Notes: a model not told the origin generated them from the sequence alone. Shown: positions 1-8,135, counted from the first letter of the stretch. The stretch is DNA of 43,628 nt from an uncultured Bacilli bacterium (GCA_947598485.1 CANQFJ010000012.1:1-43628); one strand, 5' to 3'. Program-made: numbers and translations.

Positions 1-35
1 AGGAAACATAAAACATATTATAATCACTCTTATTT

Positions 36-56
36 CAGTTTTAAACTATAAAACTG
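36..56. repeat. Short inverted repeat at left edge
   Basis: An 8-bp perfect inverted repeat (CAGTTTTA, loop AACTA, TAAAACTG) lies before the tRNA promoter. It has no clear T-run on either side, so it could be the tail of a terminator for a gene outside the window or nothing. I see no gene in bases 1-100. Confidence 0.3.
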
Positions 57-103
57 ACTTCCAAAAGAAAATCAATATATGTAGCAAAAACATCTTTTAT
101 CTA

Positions 104-131
104 TTGAATTTATATTAAAATATGTTATAAT
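104..131 (+). promoter_or_regulatory. Promoter of tRNA-Gly
   Basis: TTGAAT (104-109) and TATAAT (126-131) are separated by 16 bp, with the tRNA 5' end 11 nt past the -10 box. This is a near-consensus housekeeping promoter. Confidence 0.75.
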
Positions 132-142
132 TAATACCAGTT

Positions 143-216
143 GCAGGTGTAGTTTAGTGGCAGAATAATAGCCTTCCAAGCTACTGATGGGAGTTCGATT
201 CTCCTCACCTGCTCCA
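143..216 (+). tRNA. tRNA-Gly (anticodon TCC)
   Basis: The cloverleaf is complete. The acceptor stem is GCAGGTG/CACCTGC, the D-arm begins GTAGTTTAGTGGCAGAA, the anticodon TCC is at 175-177, and the T-loop is GTTCGATTC. The discriminator T and CCA are encoded at 213-216. It decodes GGA/GGG codons and, by wobble, other glycine codons. It stands alone with its own promoter and terminator. A near-perfect inverted copy of its anticodon-to-variable region lies 70 bp downstream (261-280). Confidence 0.97.
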
Positions 217-227
217 TTTTAAGAATT

Positions 228-257
228 AACTAGTCTTAGAAATAGACTAGTTTTTTT
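228..257 (+). terminator. Rho-independent terminator after tRNA-Gly
   Basis: A perfect 9-bp stem (AACTAGTCT/AGACTAGTT) with a 7-nt loop is followed by a run of seven T. Confidence 0.9.
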
Positions 258-260
258 AAG

Positions 261-280
261 CCCATCAGTAGCATGGAAGG
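261..280 (-). repeat. Inverted tRNA-Gly fragment
   Basis: Read on the minus strand, these 20 bases match tRNA-Gly positions 172-191 (anticodon loop, 3' anticodon stem, variable region) at 19 of 20 positions. The difference is one T for A next to the anticodon. The fragment sits between the tRNA terminator and the stop codon of the minus-strand gene that follows. It could be a recombination scar, an integrase site remnant or a tRNA-like tail on the minus-strand transcript. Confidence 0.85.
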
Positions 281-282
281 TA

Positions 283-1047
283 TCAAGAAATCTTCCGTCT
301 ACTTTCATTTTTTAAATACATATTTTCTATAATATCATCAAAAACACTATACCATTTGATTTGAACGCAGAACCTATCCTTTTCATATAAAGGATTATGG
401 TTTAGGCATCTATTTTTGGGTTGTACGGTCAGGACGCTAAAATGTACTGTAGAAGAATAATTATCTTTTTTAGACATTATTATTTTTATAATATCTTCCT
501 TTGTTATAAAAACAAAATCATCTACTTCACCATAAATTAATGCAGAAATAGGATACATTGAATTAGTGCCTTTAAGAATAAATCTTTCAATAGCTTTTTT
601 CAATAAATCTTCATTTTTTAACTCACTATTAATCCTATCTATGCTTTTTTGATTTTCCTTTTTATATTCTTCTGTAGATATTCTTGTTAGCCCTTTGCCA
701 TTTGTTGTTCCATCTGCATAGTGAAATTTTAAATAATCTATTATGCAATCGCGAGATATGTTATTCTTTATTAAAAAACTAATAAACTCACTGATAGGTT
801 CAACATGAACAGAATTTTTAATTCCTTTTTTGATGCTAATACCTCGAATTTTTTTATTTATCCTAACTAAAATATCGGCTTTTTGCTTAAAATGATTAAG
901 CCAACATTTTATAATAGAATCCTCTTGTTCGCCCGGAAATAAGCTATCAATCAAATCTCTAAACAAAGGAGGCAATTCCTTGATCGTCTTATTATTTAGT
1001 CCTAACACAAAATTAAATTCATTATTATATCCATTTATAGAGCTCAT
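283..1047 (-). CDS. Hypothetical protein, possible PD-(D/E)XK-type nuclease
   Basis: This is a 254-residue soluble protein that I do not recognise as a named family. Around residues 57-83 it reads KADILVRINKKIRGISIKKG and then KNSVHVE. An Asp followed about 15 residues later by a beta-strand ending in (S)IKKG is the spacing of the D...(D/E)XK core of restriction-type endonucleases, so a DNA nuclease is a reasonable but unproven guess. It has no signal peptide or membrane segment. A GTG three codons upstream is possible, but it lies inside the AGAGGTG ribosome site, which sits 6 nt before the ATG at 1047; I therefore chose ATG. The gene points at tRNA-Gly and ends just before an inverted tRNA fragment, so it may be accessory. 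No methyltransferase partner is present nearby. Confidence 0.65.
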   Translation of the reverse strand: MSSINGYNNEFNFVLGLNNKTIKELPPLFRDLIDSLFPGEQEDSIIKCWLNHFKQKADILVRINKKIRGISIKKGIKNSVHVEPISEFISFLIKNNISRDCIIDYLKFHYADGTTNGKGLTRISTEEYKKENQKSIDRINSELKNEDLLKKAIERFILKGTNSMYPISALIYGEVDDFVFITKEDIIKIIMSKKDNYSSTVHFSVLTVQPKNRCLNHNPLYEKDRFCVQIKWYSVFDDIIENMYLKNESRRKIS

Positions 1048-1178
1048 TTCTTTCACCTCTTAATAATATATATACCCGATAAATGGCCAATTTCCTTTTT
1101 TTAAAGTATTTTTTTGTTATAAAATTTTAGCAAAGGCTTTTAAATAGACTAATACTAGGCTGTTTAATAAGCACATGA

Positions 1179-1184
1179 TATAAT
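1179..1184 (+). promoter_or_regulatory. -10 box before zinc-ribbon gene
   Basis: A TATAAT hexamer lies 28 bp before the ATG at 1212. No convincing -35 box is seen at the proper spacing. Confidence 0.45.
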
Positions 1185-1211
1185 AAGTATGTTAGGAAAG
1201 ATTGTGATGTT

Positions 1212-1799
1212 ATGTCAGTAGTAAAATGTAAGAATTGTAGGAAAGAGATAAGTAAAAAAACAAGTATATGTCCTCATTGTGGTGTTAAAACACATCCTAT
1301 AAAAGATATAGTAAAAGTAGTTATAATCGTATTAGTAGTTCTTATAATTTTAGCTTTGGTTCGTTTTATGTTAAGTGGCAGTTTGACTAGTGCAATTAAA
1401 GAAAATTTAGAAAAATCTAAATATAAAAAATATATTGGCAATTTTGAATTGGTAGGTACTATTGAAGATTATGAAAATGCTTTTAGTGGGAATGTATATT
1501 TAAATGATGGTTCTAAAATGAATAAATCTTACAAAATAGAAGATATAAGGAAAACATTAAATTTAGAAAACGAAGAAACTGATTTTTATAAATATACTTT
1601 TTTGCTTGATTATGAGTTTGTATATAATACAAAACAAGATTATGCAATTTTAAATGTTGGCAGTATTAGTGATGAAAGTGTTTATGCCTGTTTTAAAGTT
1701 GATAAAAATAATTTAAAGCAAACAAATTGCGTCGCCGAATTTACAAATGGCTTGCCATATATTGAAAATATAGGCTTGAAATATAAAAAACTAAATTAG
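1212..1799 (+). CDS. Zinc-ribbon, single-pass membrane protein
   Basis: The protein has 195 residues. The N-terminus is a zinc ribbon with two Cys pairs (CKNC at 6-9 and CPHC at 20-23). A strong hydrophobic helix follows at about 33-55, and then an extracytoplasmic or cytoplasmic domain of about 140 residues without recognisable motifs. Zinc-ribbon plus transmembrane proteins of this layout are common in Bacillota and mostly have no assigned role. The C-terminal domain resembles short beta-rich lipoprotein-like domains only in general character. AGGAAAG at 1194-1200 is a plausible ribosome site. The gene stands alone between two minus-strand genes. Confidence 0.8.
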   Translation: MSVVKCKNCRKEISKKTSICPHCGVKTHPIKDIVKVVIIVLVVLIILALVRFMLSGSLTSAIKENLEKSKYKKYIGNFELVGTIEDYENAFSGNVYLNDGSKMNKSYKIEDIRKTLNLENEETDFYKYTFLLDYEFVYNTKQDYAILNVGSISDESVYACFKVDKNNLKQTNCVAEFTNGLPYIENIGLKYKKLN

Positions 1800-1837
1800 G
1801 ATATAAATTTGGACTAAGACCTATTAGAACACTAGTA

Positions 1838-1855
1838 TTTTAAAGCGTTTTAAAA
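1838..1855. terminator. Weak hairpin between convergent genes
   Basis: TTTTAAA and TTTAAAA can pair around a 4-nt loop (GCGT) between the convergent genes ending at 1799 and 1883. The stem is A/T only, so this is a weak terminator at best. Confidence 0.25.
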
Positions 1856-1882
1856 GACTTTATTGTTTTGCTTATTAAATAG

Positions 1883-2773
1883 TTATAGTGTTTTGTTTAA
1901 ATATCTTTTTCTTAATTGAGGAAATTCCTCTAAGGATTCTTCAGGATATTGCAATAAAGAAATAATTCTTTTTACTACTAAAAGATCTCTTTGGCTTCCG
2001 CTTTTTTCATTATAATACTGCTCTAACAATTCATCTGTTATAACTCTATCTTCATCTAGACCATAACAAGCATGATTTTGATAAAATCTTGCATTATAAA
2101 CAAATAATGTTTCATTAAGTTTTGGAATTCTTTCATTATTTTTTATTTTGTTTTGAAGTTCTTGTATTACTTCTTCAATAGATTTACAACCAAGTGGCAA
2201 TGTTGAAACAACACCATCCTGAGATTGAATATCAGCATAAAAATTAATAGCCTCTAACATTGATTTTTCGGAGTTCATACCAGGATAAGTATCATTTAGA
2301 TATTTTATGCCATTTATAATTGCAAATCTTTCAGCATCAAGTTCGTATTTTACATTTCCTTTATTAAGTAAATAATATGCATCAAAGAAATAGCGAATAT
2401 ATAACATTAGTTCTGAATTAAAAACGTCATTTTGAGTATATCCATCAATTTCTTGGCCTTCATAAATAACTCTTCCTTGCAAAAAGTGCCTAAACTCATG
2501 ACCAGTACACAAGGCTATAAAAGCATAAAAGCTATCATAATCCATTATTCCCTTTTCTAAAGCGAATTGGGCATATAACATGTTAGGTACATTAATAAAT
2601 ATTTTATGTTGATCACCAACATGTTGATACCAACCTACATTATTTCGACGTGATTCTTCATCCTTATGAGTAAGTATGAAATCATTACTTCGACTATCAA
2701 TTCTTTTATAATAATTTAATAACTTATCAACAAAGTTTACAGCGCTTTGTTCATTAATTTCTTTAAAGTACAT
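1883..2773 (-). CDS. Putative zinc metallopeptidase (HExxH)
   Basis: The protein has 296 residues, with no signal peptide and no membrane helix. It contains HEFRH near residue 92, a typical HExxH zinc site, and about 55 residues later ELDAERFA, which supplies a possible third Glu ligand. This order (HExxH, then a Glu in a helix) is that of gluzincin-type peptidases, including the IrrE/ImmA group, but the rest of the sequence does not let me place it in a named family. The start is well supported: AAGGGGTGAG lies 7 nt upstream of the ATG. It is a monocistronic gene divergent from the lipid operon at 2958. Confidence 0.65.
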   Translation of the reverse strand: MYFKEINEQSAVNFVDKLLNYYKRIDSRSNDFILTHKDEESRRNNVGWYQHVGDQHKIFINVPNMLYAQFALEKGIMDYDSFYAFIALCTGHEFRHFLQGRVIYEGQEIDGYTQNDVFNSELMLYIRYFFDAYYLLNKGNVKYELDAERFAIINGIKYLNDTYPGMNSEKSMLEAINFYADIQSQDGVVSTLPLGCKSIEEVIQELQNKIKNNERIPKLNETLFVYNARFYQNHACYGLDEDRVITDELLEQYYNEKSGSQRDLLVVKRIISLLQYPEESLEEFPQLRKRYLNKTL

Positions 2774-2835
2774 TTGTTACTCACCCCTTGAAATAGATTA
2801 GGTTATATTATAACACAAAAGTTTTTAATTTATAG

Positions 2836-2870
2836 TTTTTACTACATATATGTTTTTTTACTACATATAT
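2836..2870 (+). repeat. Tandem 16-bp direct repeat upstream of lipid operon
   Basis: TTTTTACTACATATAT occurs at 2836-2851 and again at 2855-2870, offset by 19 bp (about two helical turns). The copies lie in the divergent intergenic region and just upstream of the probable promoter of the gene at 2958, a layout that fits a pair of regulator binding sites. Each copy contains the palindromic core ACATATAT. Confidence 0.5.
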
Positions 2871-2890
2871 ATAATGTAAAACTAGTAATG

Positions 2891-2919
2891 TTGTTAAAAA
2901 AGCTATAGTATGATAAAAT
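2891..2919 (+). promoter_or_regulatory. Probable promoter of acyltransferase/ligase operon
   Basis: TTGTTA (2891-2896) and TAAAAT (2914-2919) are spaced by 17 bp, 39 bp before the start of the first gene. A TATAAT at 2870-2875 is an alternative -10 box. Confidence 0.5.
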
Positions 2920-2957
2920 TTATATATGTGTATATTTCGTTAGTGAGGAGATAATGA

Positions 2958-3848
2958 TTGGTGACAAAAGAGTATAAAAGACGATTTGGTGATCGAAAAT
3001 ATGCCAGAAGAGTAAGAAACTTAAAGGGAATGGAACAAATAAACATAGATTTAAAACCTAACAGATCTGTAAGCTATGTTTATATAAACCAAAAGATGGA
3101 TGTTACTAATTTAGCAAAATACTTAGAAAAGAAAAAAGCTGAAGGAATACATATAACATATTTCCACGCTTTCTTAGCAGCCATAGGAAGAACTTACCAC
3201 TTAAGGCCAAGACTTAATTACTTTATTTCAAATCATCATCTTTATGAGCATAATGAAGTAGCTATATCATTTGTTGCTAAAGTTGCATTTAATGAACATT
3301 CTGAAGAAATGATGACGATTATTCCTATAGAAGAAAAAGATAACATATTCACTATAAGTGAGAAAGTCACTAATATGGTATCTCAATTTAGAGATAAAAA
3401 AATTGAAAAAGAAGGAGCAAATTCCGCGATTGATATAGTTGGTAAACTACCTAATATTATCAGAGTACCTTTAGTAAACTTTCTTAAGTTCTTAGATAAG
3501 AAGGGACATTTACCATCATCATTAATAAAAGATAATCTTTACTATAGCAGTATCATTGTATCAAACCTAGGCTCTATAAAATGTGGAGCTATTCATCATA
3601 ATATGAATGACTTTGGTTGCTGCTCAGCAATTGCTACTATGGGTGAAGTTAAAGATGAAGAAATAATTGACGAAAAAGGGGAAAAACATATAAGAAAAAT
3701 TTGTGAATTTGGTATTAATTTAGATGAAAGAATAGGCGATGGCTATTATTTTTCTAAATCAATACATTTATTACAATATTTATTTGATAACCCTGAGTTA
3801 TTAGAGGAGGATTCTAATGCGCAAGTCAAAATTGAAGAAATTAGATAA
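2958..3848 (+). CDS. E2-like acyltransferase (2-oxoacid dehydrogenase catalytic-domain family)
   Basis: The protein has 296 residues. The fold family is that of E2 catalytic domains and chloramphenicol acetyltransferase, recognised from HAFLAAIGRTYHLRPRLNYF (about 74-93), IIVSNLGSI (about 197-205) and the C-terminal DERIGDG (256-262). There is no lipoyl domain and no E1/E3-binding domain, so it is not a subunit of a pyruvate dehydrogenase complex. In the family motif DHRxxDG the His is the general base; here the matching residue is Glu257. It is the first gene of an operon and its end overlaps the downstream ligase by 32 bp, so an acyl-transfer role linked to the ligase and the PlsC enzymes is likely. 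The start is a TTG (or the GTG next to it): GAGGAG lies 7 nt upstream, and the nearby ATG at 2954 is in another frame and stops quickly. Confidence 0.75.
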   Translation: MVTKEYKRRFGDRKYARRVRNLKGMEQINIDLKPNRSVSYVYINQKMDVTNLAKYLEKKKAEGIHITYFHAFLAAIGRTYHLRPRLNYFISNHHLYEHNEVAISFVAKVAFNEHSEEMMTIIPIEEKDNIFTISEKVTNMVSQFRDKKIEKEGANSAIDIVGKLPNIIRVPLVNFLKFLDKKGHLPSSLIKDNLYYSSIIVSNLGSIKCGAIHHNMNDFGCCSAIATMGEVKDEEIIDEKGEKHIRKICEFGINLDERIGDGYYFSKSIHLLQYLFDNPELLEEDSNAQVKIEEIR

Positions 3849-5562
3849 AGAATTAAGACCTTGGTTAGATTATTACAAAGAAGATGGCATAGAGGCTAAT
3901 CTAGAATATCCCGAATATTCTCTTTCCGATATGCTTTTTGAAGCCGCGGAAAAGTATCCTAACAACATGGCTTTTTATTACTATGGAAAAAGAGTTAATT
4001 TCCATGATTTTGCTGAAAAAATAAAAATGGCTGCAAAGGCTTTAAAAAACTATGGTGTTAAAGAAAATGATAAAATAACTGTATGTATGCCTAATACGCC
4101 TGAAGCTATTATTATTTTTTATGCCATAAATATGGTTGGAGCTATAGCTAATATGGTTCATCCCCTTTCTAGTGAAAAAGAGCTTGAATATTACGTTAAT
4201 TTAGTTGATAGTAAATATATCTTTGTTATCGATGCTGTTTTTGAAAAAGTATACAAGTTAAAAGACAGCACTAATTTGAAAAAAATAATTGTGGCTAGAG
4301 TGTCGGAAGAAATGAATGTCGTTTTATCCGGAGGATATTGGCTTTCTAAAGGAAGAAAGATAACTATTCCTAAAAATGATCCTAAAGTAGTTATGTGGAG
4401 TGAATTTATTTATAATTCACGTAATTATCAAGGTGATATTAAAGAAAATAGAACCGCTTATGACCCTGCTGTTATTCTTTATAGTGGTGGTACTACAGGA
4501 AATCCTAAGGGAATACTTCTTTCTAATTTAGCATTTAATGCAATGGGGATGGGCGCCAAGGCAATGATTAAGCAAATTGTTCCGGGGGCTACGGCTTTAT
4601 CTATACTTCCCGTCTTTCATGGCTTTGGCCTAGCAGTTAACATTCATACACCTTTAGTTAATGGCATGGGATGTGTATTAGTACCACAATTTGAAAAGAA
4701 AAAATTTGGCGATTTAATAAGAAAAACTCAACCTTCGTTTATAATTGGTGTTCCAACATTATACGAAGCTTTAATAAGTGCCAAATTTGGCCCTAGAGAT
4801 CTTGAGTGTGTTAAAGCTACTATTTGTGGAGGAGATGCTCTTAATAAAACATTAAGGGATAAAGTCAATGCCTTTTTAGAAGAACATGGCTCTGATGCGC
4901 GCATTAGGGTAGGCTATGGTCTTACAGAAGCTACAGCAGCTTGTTGCTTAAGCCCTGAAAATGCTTTTGATGATGGTATTATTGGTGCACCATTTCCTGA
5001 TGATTATATTAAGATTGTTAAACCAGGTACTCATGAAAGAGCCGAAGTAGGCGAAGATGGCGAAATATGTGTAAGTGGACCTTCGGTTATGATGGGCTAT
5101 TACAATAATGATAAAGAAACTATGCAAACATTAAGATATCATGAAGATGGTAAACTATGGCTTCATACAGGTGATGTTGGTGTTTTAAAGGAAGATGGTT
5201 TCTTCTATTTCTCACAAAGAATTAAGAGAATGATTATCTCAAGTGGTTATAATGTATATCCAACTTATATCGAAGGAATAATAAATTCCCATTATGCGGT
5301 TTTAACTTCTACCGTTATAGGAATACCTCATCCTTATAAAGGACAAGTAGCTAAGGCTTTTATCGTTTTAAAGGAAGGATTTAAACCTACAAAACAAATT
5401 GAAAAAGAAATAAAAGAACTATGTATTCAAAATGTTGCTGTTTATGCTCTACCACATGAATATGAGTTTAGAGATAAACTACCTCAAACATTAGTAGGTA
5501 AAGTAGCATTTAGAGAACTTGAAAAGGAAGAAAAAGCTAAACGTGAAAAGAAGCAAAAGTAA
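3817..5562 (+). CDS. AMP-dependent acyl ligase (long-chain acyl-CoA/acyl-AMP ligase family)
   Basis: The enzyme has 581 residues and belongs to the adenylate-forming superfamily. It activates a carboxylic acid with ATP to an acyl-AMP and normally passes it to CoA or a carrier. Motifs in order are YSGGTTGNPKG (P-loop, about residue 222), GYGLTEA (A5), HTGDVGVLKEDGFFYF (A7), RIKRMIISSGYNVYP (A8) and the catalytic Lys in GKVAFREL near the C-terminus. Length and motif set are full. The start ATG has AGAGGAGG 8 nt upstream, within the end of the previous gene. It is a close paralogue of the ligase at 36841. The flanking PlsC genes suggest a fatty acid substrate destined for a lipid; the exact acid cannot be told from sequence. 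Confidence 0.9.
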   Translation: MRKSKLKKLDKELRPWLDYYKEDGIEANLEYPEYSLSDMLFEAAEKYPNNMAFYYYGKRVNFHDFAEKIKMAAKALKNYGVKENDKITVCMPNTPEAIIIFYAINMVGAIANMVHPLSSEKELEYYVNLVDSKYIFVIDAVFEKVYKLKDSTNLKKIIVARVSEEMNVVLSGGYWLSKGRKITIPKNDPKVVMWSEFIYNSRNYQGDIKENRTAYDPAVILYSGGTTGNPKGILLSNLAFNAMGMGAKAMIKQIVPGATALSILPVFHGFGLAVNIHTPLVNGMGCVLVPQFEKKKFGDLIRKTQPSFIIGVPTLYEALISAKFGPRDLECVKATICGGDALNKTLRDKVNAFLEEHGSDARIRVGYGLTEATAACCLSPENAFDDGIIGAPFPDDYIKIVKPGTHERAEVGEDGEICVSGPSVMMGYYNNDKETMQTLRYHEDGKLWLHTGDVGVLKEDGFFYFSQRIKRMIISSGYNVYPTYIEGIINSHYAVLTSTVIGIPHPYKGQVAKAFIVLKEGFKPTKQIEKEIKELCIQNVAVYALPHEYEFRDKLPQTLVGKVAFRELEKEEKAKREKKQK

Positions 5563-6163
5563 AGATTGGGTAGTTCCTGATATAGGTTATTTAATATTAA
5601 GACCTATACTACGTTTATACGTTTTTATTACGATGCATCCTAAACTAATTAATAAAGATAATATTCCCAAAAAAGGGGGTGTTATTTTAGCAGGTACGCA
5701 TACTTCTAAAAATGATTTTATGGTAGTAGGCTCAGGAACCTTACGTGCTGTCCATTTTTTAACTAAAAAAGAGCTTATGGATATAAAGGGATTAAAATGG
5801 CTATTTAGATTTGCGGGCTTAATTAGAGTAGATCGTTCACGTAGCAATCCTGAAGCTAAAAAAGAAGCCATAGATGCTCTTAATGCCGATAAAGTTGTAT
5901 GTGTATTTCCTGAGGGAACTATCAATAAAACAGATGATCCTATTATGAAATTTAAAGCGGGTGCTGTTTATTTTGCTATTCAAACGGGCAAACCTATAGT
6001 TCCTTTTGCTATCACTGGTAAGCCTAAAGCATTTAAATATGGTAGCAAGATAATATATGGTAAACCATATTACGTAAAAACCGATGATGTTGAAAAAGAA
6101 GTTAAAGTCTTAGAGGACAAAGTAGTTGAGTTAATTAAGGAGATTAGTAGTAATGAAAAGTAA
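5543..6163 (+). CDS. plsC: PlsC-family 1-acylglycerol-3-phosphate acyltransferase (copy 1)
   Basis: The protein has about 206 residues. It has the acyltransferase HX4D motif (His53-Asp58, within GTHTSKNDF) and the glycerophosphate-binding FPEGT (from residue 122), followed by KFKAGAVYFA. Enzymes of this family move an acyl group to lysophosphatidic acid at the inner membrane face. The start is uncertain. I prefer GTG at 5543, with GGAAG 13 nt upstream. A TTG at 5519 would extend it by 8 residues but has no ribosome site. It overlaps the ligase by 20 bp and the next gene by 11 bp, so the four genes are co-transcribed. Confidence 0.88.
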   Translation: MKRSKSKDWVVPDIGYLILRPILRLYVFITMHPKLINKDNIPKKGGVILAGTHTSKNDFMVVGSGTLRAVHFLTKKELMDIKGLKWLFRFAGLIRVDRSRSNPEAKKEAIDALNADKVVCVFPEGTINKTDDPIMKFKAGAVYFAIQTGKPIVPFAITGKPKAFKYGSKIIYGKPYYVKTDDVEKEVKVLEDKVVELIKEISSNEK

Positions 6164-6755
6164 GCAAAAAGAACCACATAAAGGTGCATATGTCTTTTTT
6201 AAGTCTATTTTAGGGGTAATATTTAAGATATATTATCGACCTAAATTTGTTAATAAAAACCTTATTCCTAAAGAAGGACCCATAATAGTATGTGGAAATC
6301 ATATTCATATTTTAGATCAATGTTTTCCCATTTTATGCACTAAGAGAATGCTTCATTATATGGCTAAAAAAGAGTATTTTGAAGGAAAATTTGCTTGGTT
6401 TTTCAAATCAGTTGGCTGCATAAGTGTAAACCGTAGTATTCATGATCAAGATGCGAAGGATGCTGCCCTAGAAGTACTACAAAACGGCTATGCTTTAGGG
6501 ATATTTCCTGAAGGTACAAGAAATAAAACCGATGAACCTTTGCTTCCTTTTAAAATGGGCGCTGTATCCTTAGCTCAAAAAACTGGAGCTACAATCGTGC
6601 CTTATGCTTTAACAGGTAAATATAAGTTTTGGAACGGGCATTTAAAAGCTACTTTTTTAGAGCCGTTTAAAGTTGGACCTAATGATGATTTAGAAAAGGC
6701 TAATGAGCATCTTCGTAATTTAATTTTGAGTGAATTACAAAAAAAAGAAGATTAG
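6153..6755 (+). CDS. plsC: PlsC-family acyltransferase (copy 2)
   Basis: The protein has 200 residues and is a diverged paralogue of the preceding gene. The HX4D motif is His50 to Asp55 (GNHIHILDQC), and FPEGTRNKT begins at residue 118. AAGGAGA is placed 8 nt before the ATG inside the end of copy 1. Two PlsC enzymes in a row with a ligase could act on different acyl chains, or one may use a non-phosphatidic acceptor. The gene ends 4 bp into the convergent murE-like gene (shared bases 6752-6755), leaving no room for a separate terminator. Confidence 0.9.
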   Translation: MKSKQKEPHKGAYVFFKSILGVIFKIYYRPKFVNKNLIPKEGPIIVCGNHIHILDQCFPILCTKRMLHYMAKKEYFEGKFAWFFKSVGCISVNRSIHDQDAKDAALEVLQNGYALGIFPEGTRNKTDEPLLPFKMGAVSLAQKTGATIVPYALTGKYKFWNGHLKATFLEPFKVGPNDDLEKANEHLRNLILSELQKKED

Positions 6756-8098
6756 CTTAAATATTTAAGTGCTTCTTCTTTATCATCAAAATGATATTTT
6801 TTATTATTTATTATTTGATAATCTTCATGGCCTTTGCCAAGAATTAATAAGTAATCATTTTTCTTAAGGAGTTTAACTCCTTTTTTTATGGCATTAGCTC
6901 GATCTTCGATTATTTCAAAGTTTTTATTTGTTAAGTCCTTAGTAATATCATTTAATATTTCTTTTGGGTCTTCATCCCGGGGGTTATCACTTGTAAATAT
7001 AACGTAATCAGAATTTTTTACTGCAATTTCACCCATGATAGGTCGCTTACTTTTATCACGATTACCTCCACAGCCTATGATAGTTATAATTCTATTTTTT
7101 TTAAGCTCATTATATGTTATTAAGGTTTCTTTAACTGACTCAGGGCTATGGGCATAATCAATTACAATATATCCTTTGGAAGATTTAATAAGTTCATTTC
7201 TTCCTTTAATAGGCTTTATTAAATTAGTAATATTAATTAATTCATGTAAATCAAAACCAAGACTAAGCATTATACCTAAAGCCATTAAATAATTATAAAT
7301 GTTGTATTTACCTACTAAAGGAATCGATACAGTATAATGTGAATAATTGTATGTGAAGTTAATAATCATACTCGATGCATATAAAGTATAGTCAAATAAA
7401 TCTAAATCTCCTTTAGTTCCCACGGTTAAATAATAGTTAGCCTTTTTCTTAAAACTTTTGACTCCATCACTATCATTATTTAGGACAATTGGGCCTTTTA
7501 AATATTTTAAAATCTTTAACTTTGTATTTAAATAATTTGTCATAGTTTTATGGAAATCTAAATGATCTTGTGAAAGGTTAGTAAAAGCCGCGACACTAAA
7601 AGTTAACCCTTTAATTCTTTTAAGAGCTATTGAATGAGAAGAAACTTCCATTACTATATGAGTAATGCCTTCTTGCTTTAAGAGTTTAAATATTTTATTT
7701 AACGTAACTATATCGGGAGTGGTATTATCTAGTTTTAAAACTTGATTATTATAATATAATCCCAACGTGCCAATATAAGCACATTGTACTTTGAGCAAGC
7801 AAAGCATTTGATATACTAATAGGGCAGTAGTAGACTTCCCTTTAGTACCGGTTATACCTATAATTGTAAAATCTTTGGTTAATTTCTTATTTTCTTTGCC
7901 AACTTTATTAATTAAATACTTATAAGAATCTTTAACACATTTATAATTTTTTATCTTAAGTTTTTTTTGACCTATAACTTTACTAGCACCTTTATTAATA
8001 GCATCTTCAATAAAGTCATGGCCATCATAATATTTTCCTTTAAGAGCTACAAAGATATCACCGACTTTAACTTTCTGCGAATTGGTTTCATAATTCAT
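6752..8098 (-). CDS. murE: Mur ligase, MurE-type (DNPR motif)
   Basis: The ligase has 448 residues and adds the third amino acid to UDP-MurNAc-L-Ala-D-Glu in the cytoplasm. It has the N-terminal UDP-binding domain (KGKYYDGHDFI), the ATP loop GITGTKGKSTT, the middle-domain VMEVSSHSIALKRI and NLSQDHLDFH, and the C-terminal substrate motif DNPRDEDP at residues 371-378, followed by LGKGHEDYQ. DNPR at this place is the signature of meso-diaminopimelate-adding enzymes. AGAGGTG lies 6 nt before the ATG. It follows the paralogue at 9494 with a gap of 37 bp, so both are probably one transcript. The ATP loop has Lys where most MurE proteins have Asn (GTNGKTT). Confidence 0.88.
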   Translation of the reverse strand: MNYETNSQKVKVGDIFVALKGKYYDGHDFIEDAINKGASKVIGQKKLKIKNYKCVKDSYKYLINKVGKENKKLTKDFTIIGITGTKGKSTTALLVYQMLCLLKVQCAYIGTLGLYYNNQVLKLDNTTPDIVTLNKIFKLLKQEGITHIVMEVSSHSIALKRIKGLTFSVAAFTNLSQDHLDFHKTMTNYLNTKLKILKYLKGPIVLNNDSDGVKSFKKKANYYLTVGTKGDLDLFDYTLYASSMIINFTYNYSHYTVSIPLVGKYNIYNYLMALGIMLSLGFDLHELINITNLIKPIKGRNELIKSSKGYIVIDYAHSPESVKETLITYNELKKNRIITIIGCGGNRDKSKRPIMGEIAVKNSDYVIFTSDNPRDEDPKEILNDITKDLTNKNFEIIEDRANAIKKGVKLLKKNDYLLILGKGHEDYQIINNKKYHFDDKEEALKYLS

Positions 8099-8135
8099 AA
8101 AAAAACACCTCTTATTTAAAGGTATTTTTAAAGTT

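Noticed and set aside
2958-3848. A subunit of pyruvate dehydrogenase
   Set aside because: It has no lipoyl or subunit-binding domain, no E1 or E3 genes nearby, and lacks the motif His.
5587-5925. Long minus-strand open frames opposite plsC, leuS, the ligases and the surface genes
   Set aside because: They lie opposite conserved coding regions, have no ribosome sites and show no protein family features; they are shadows of the real genes.
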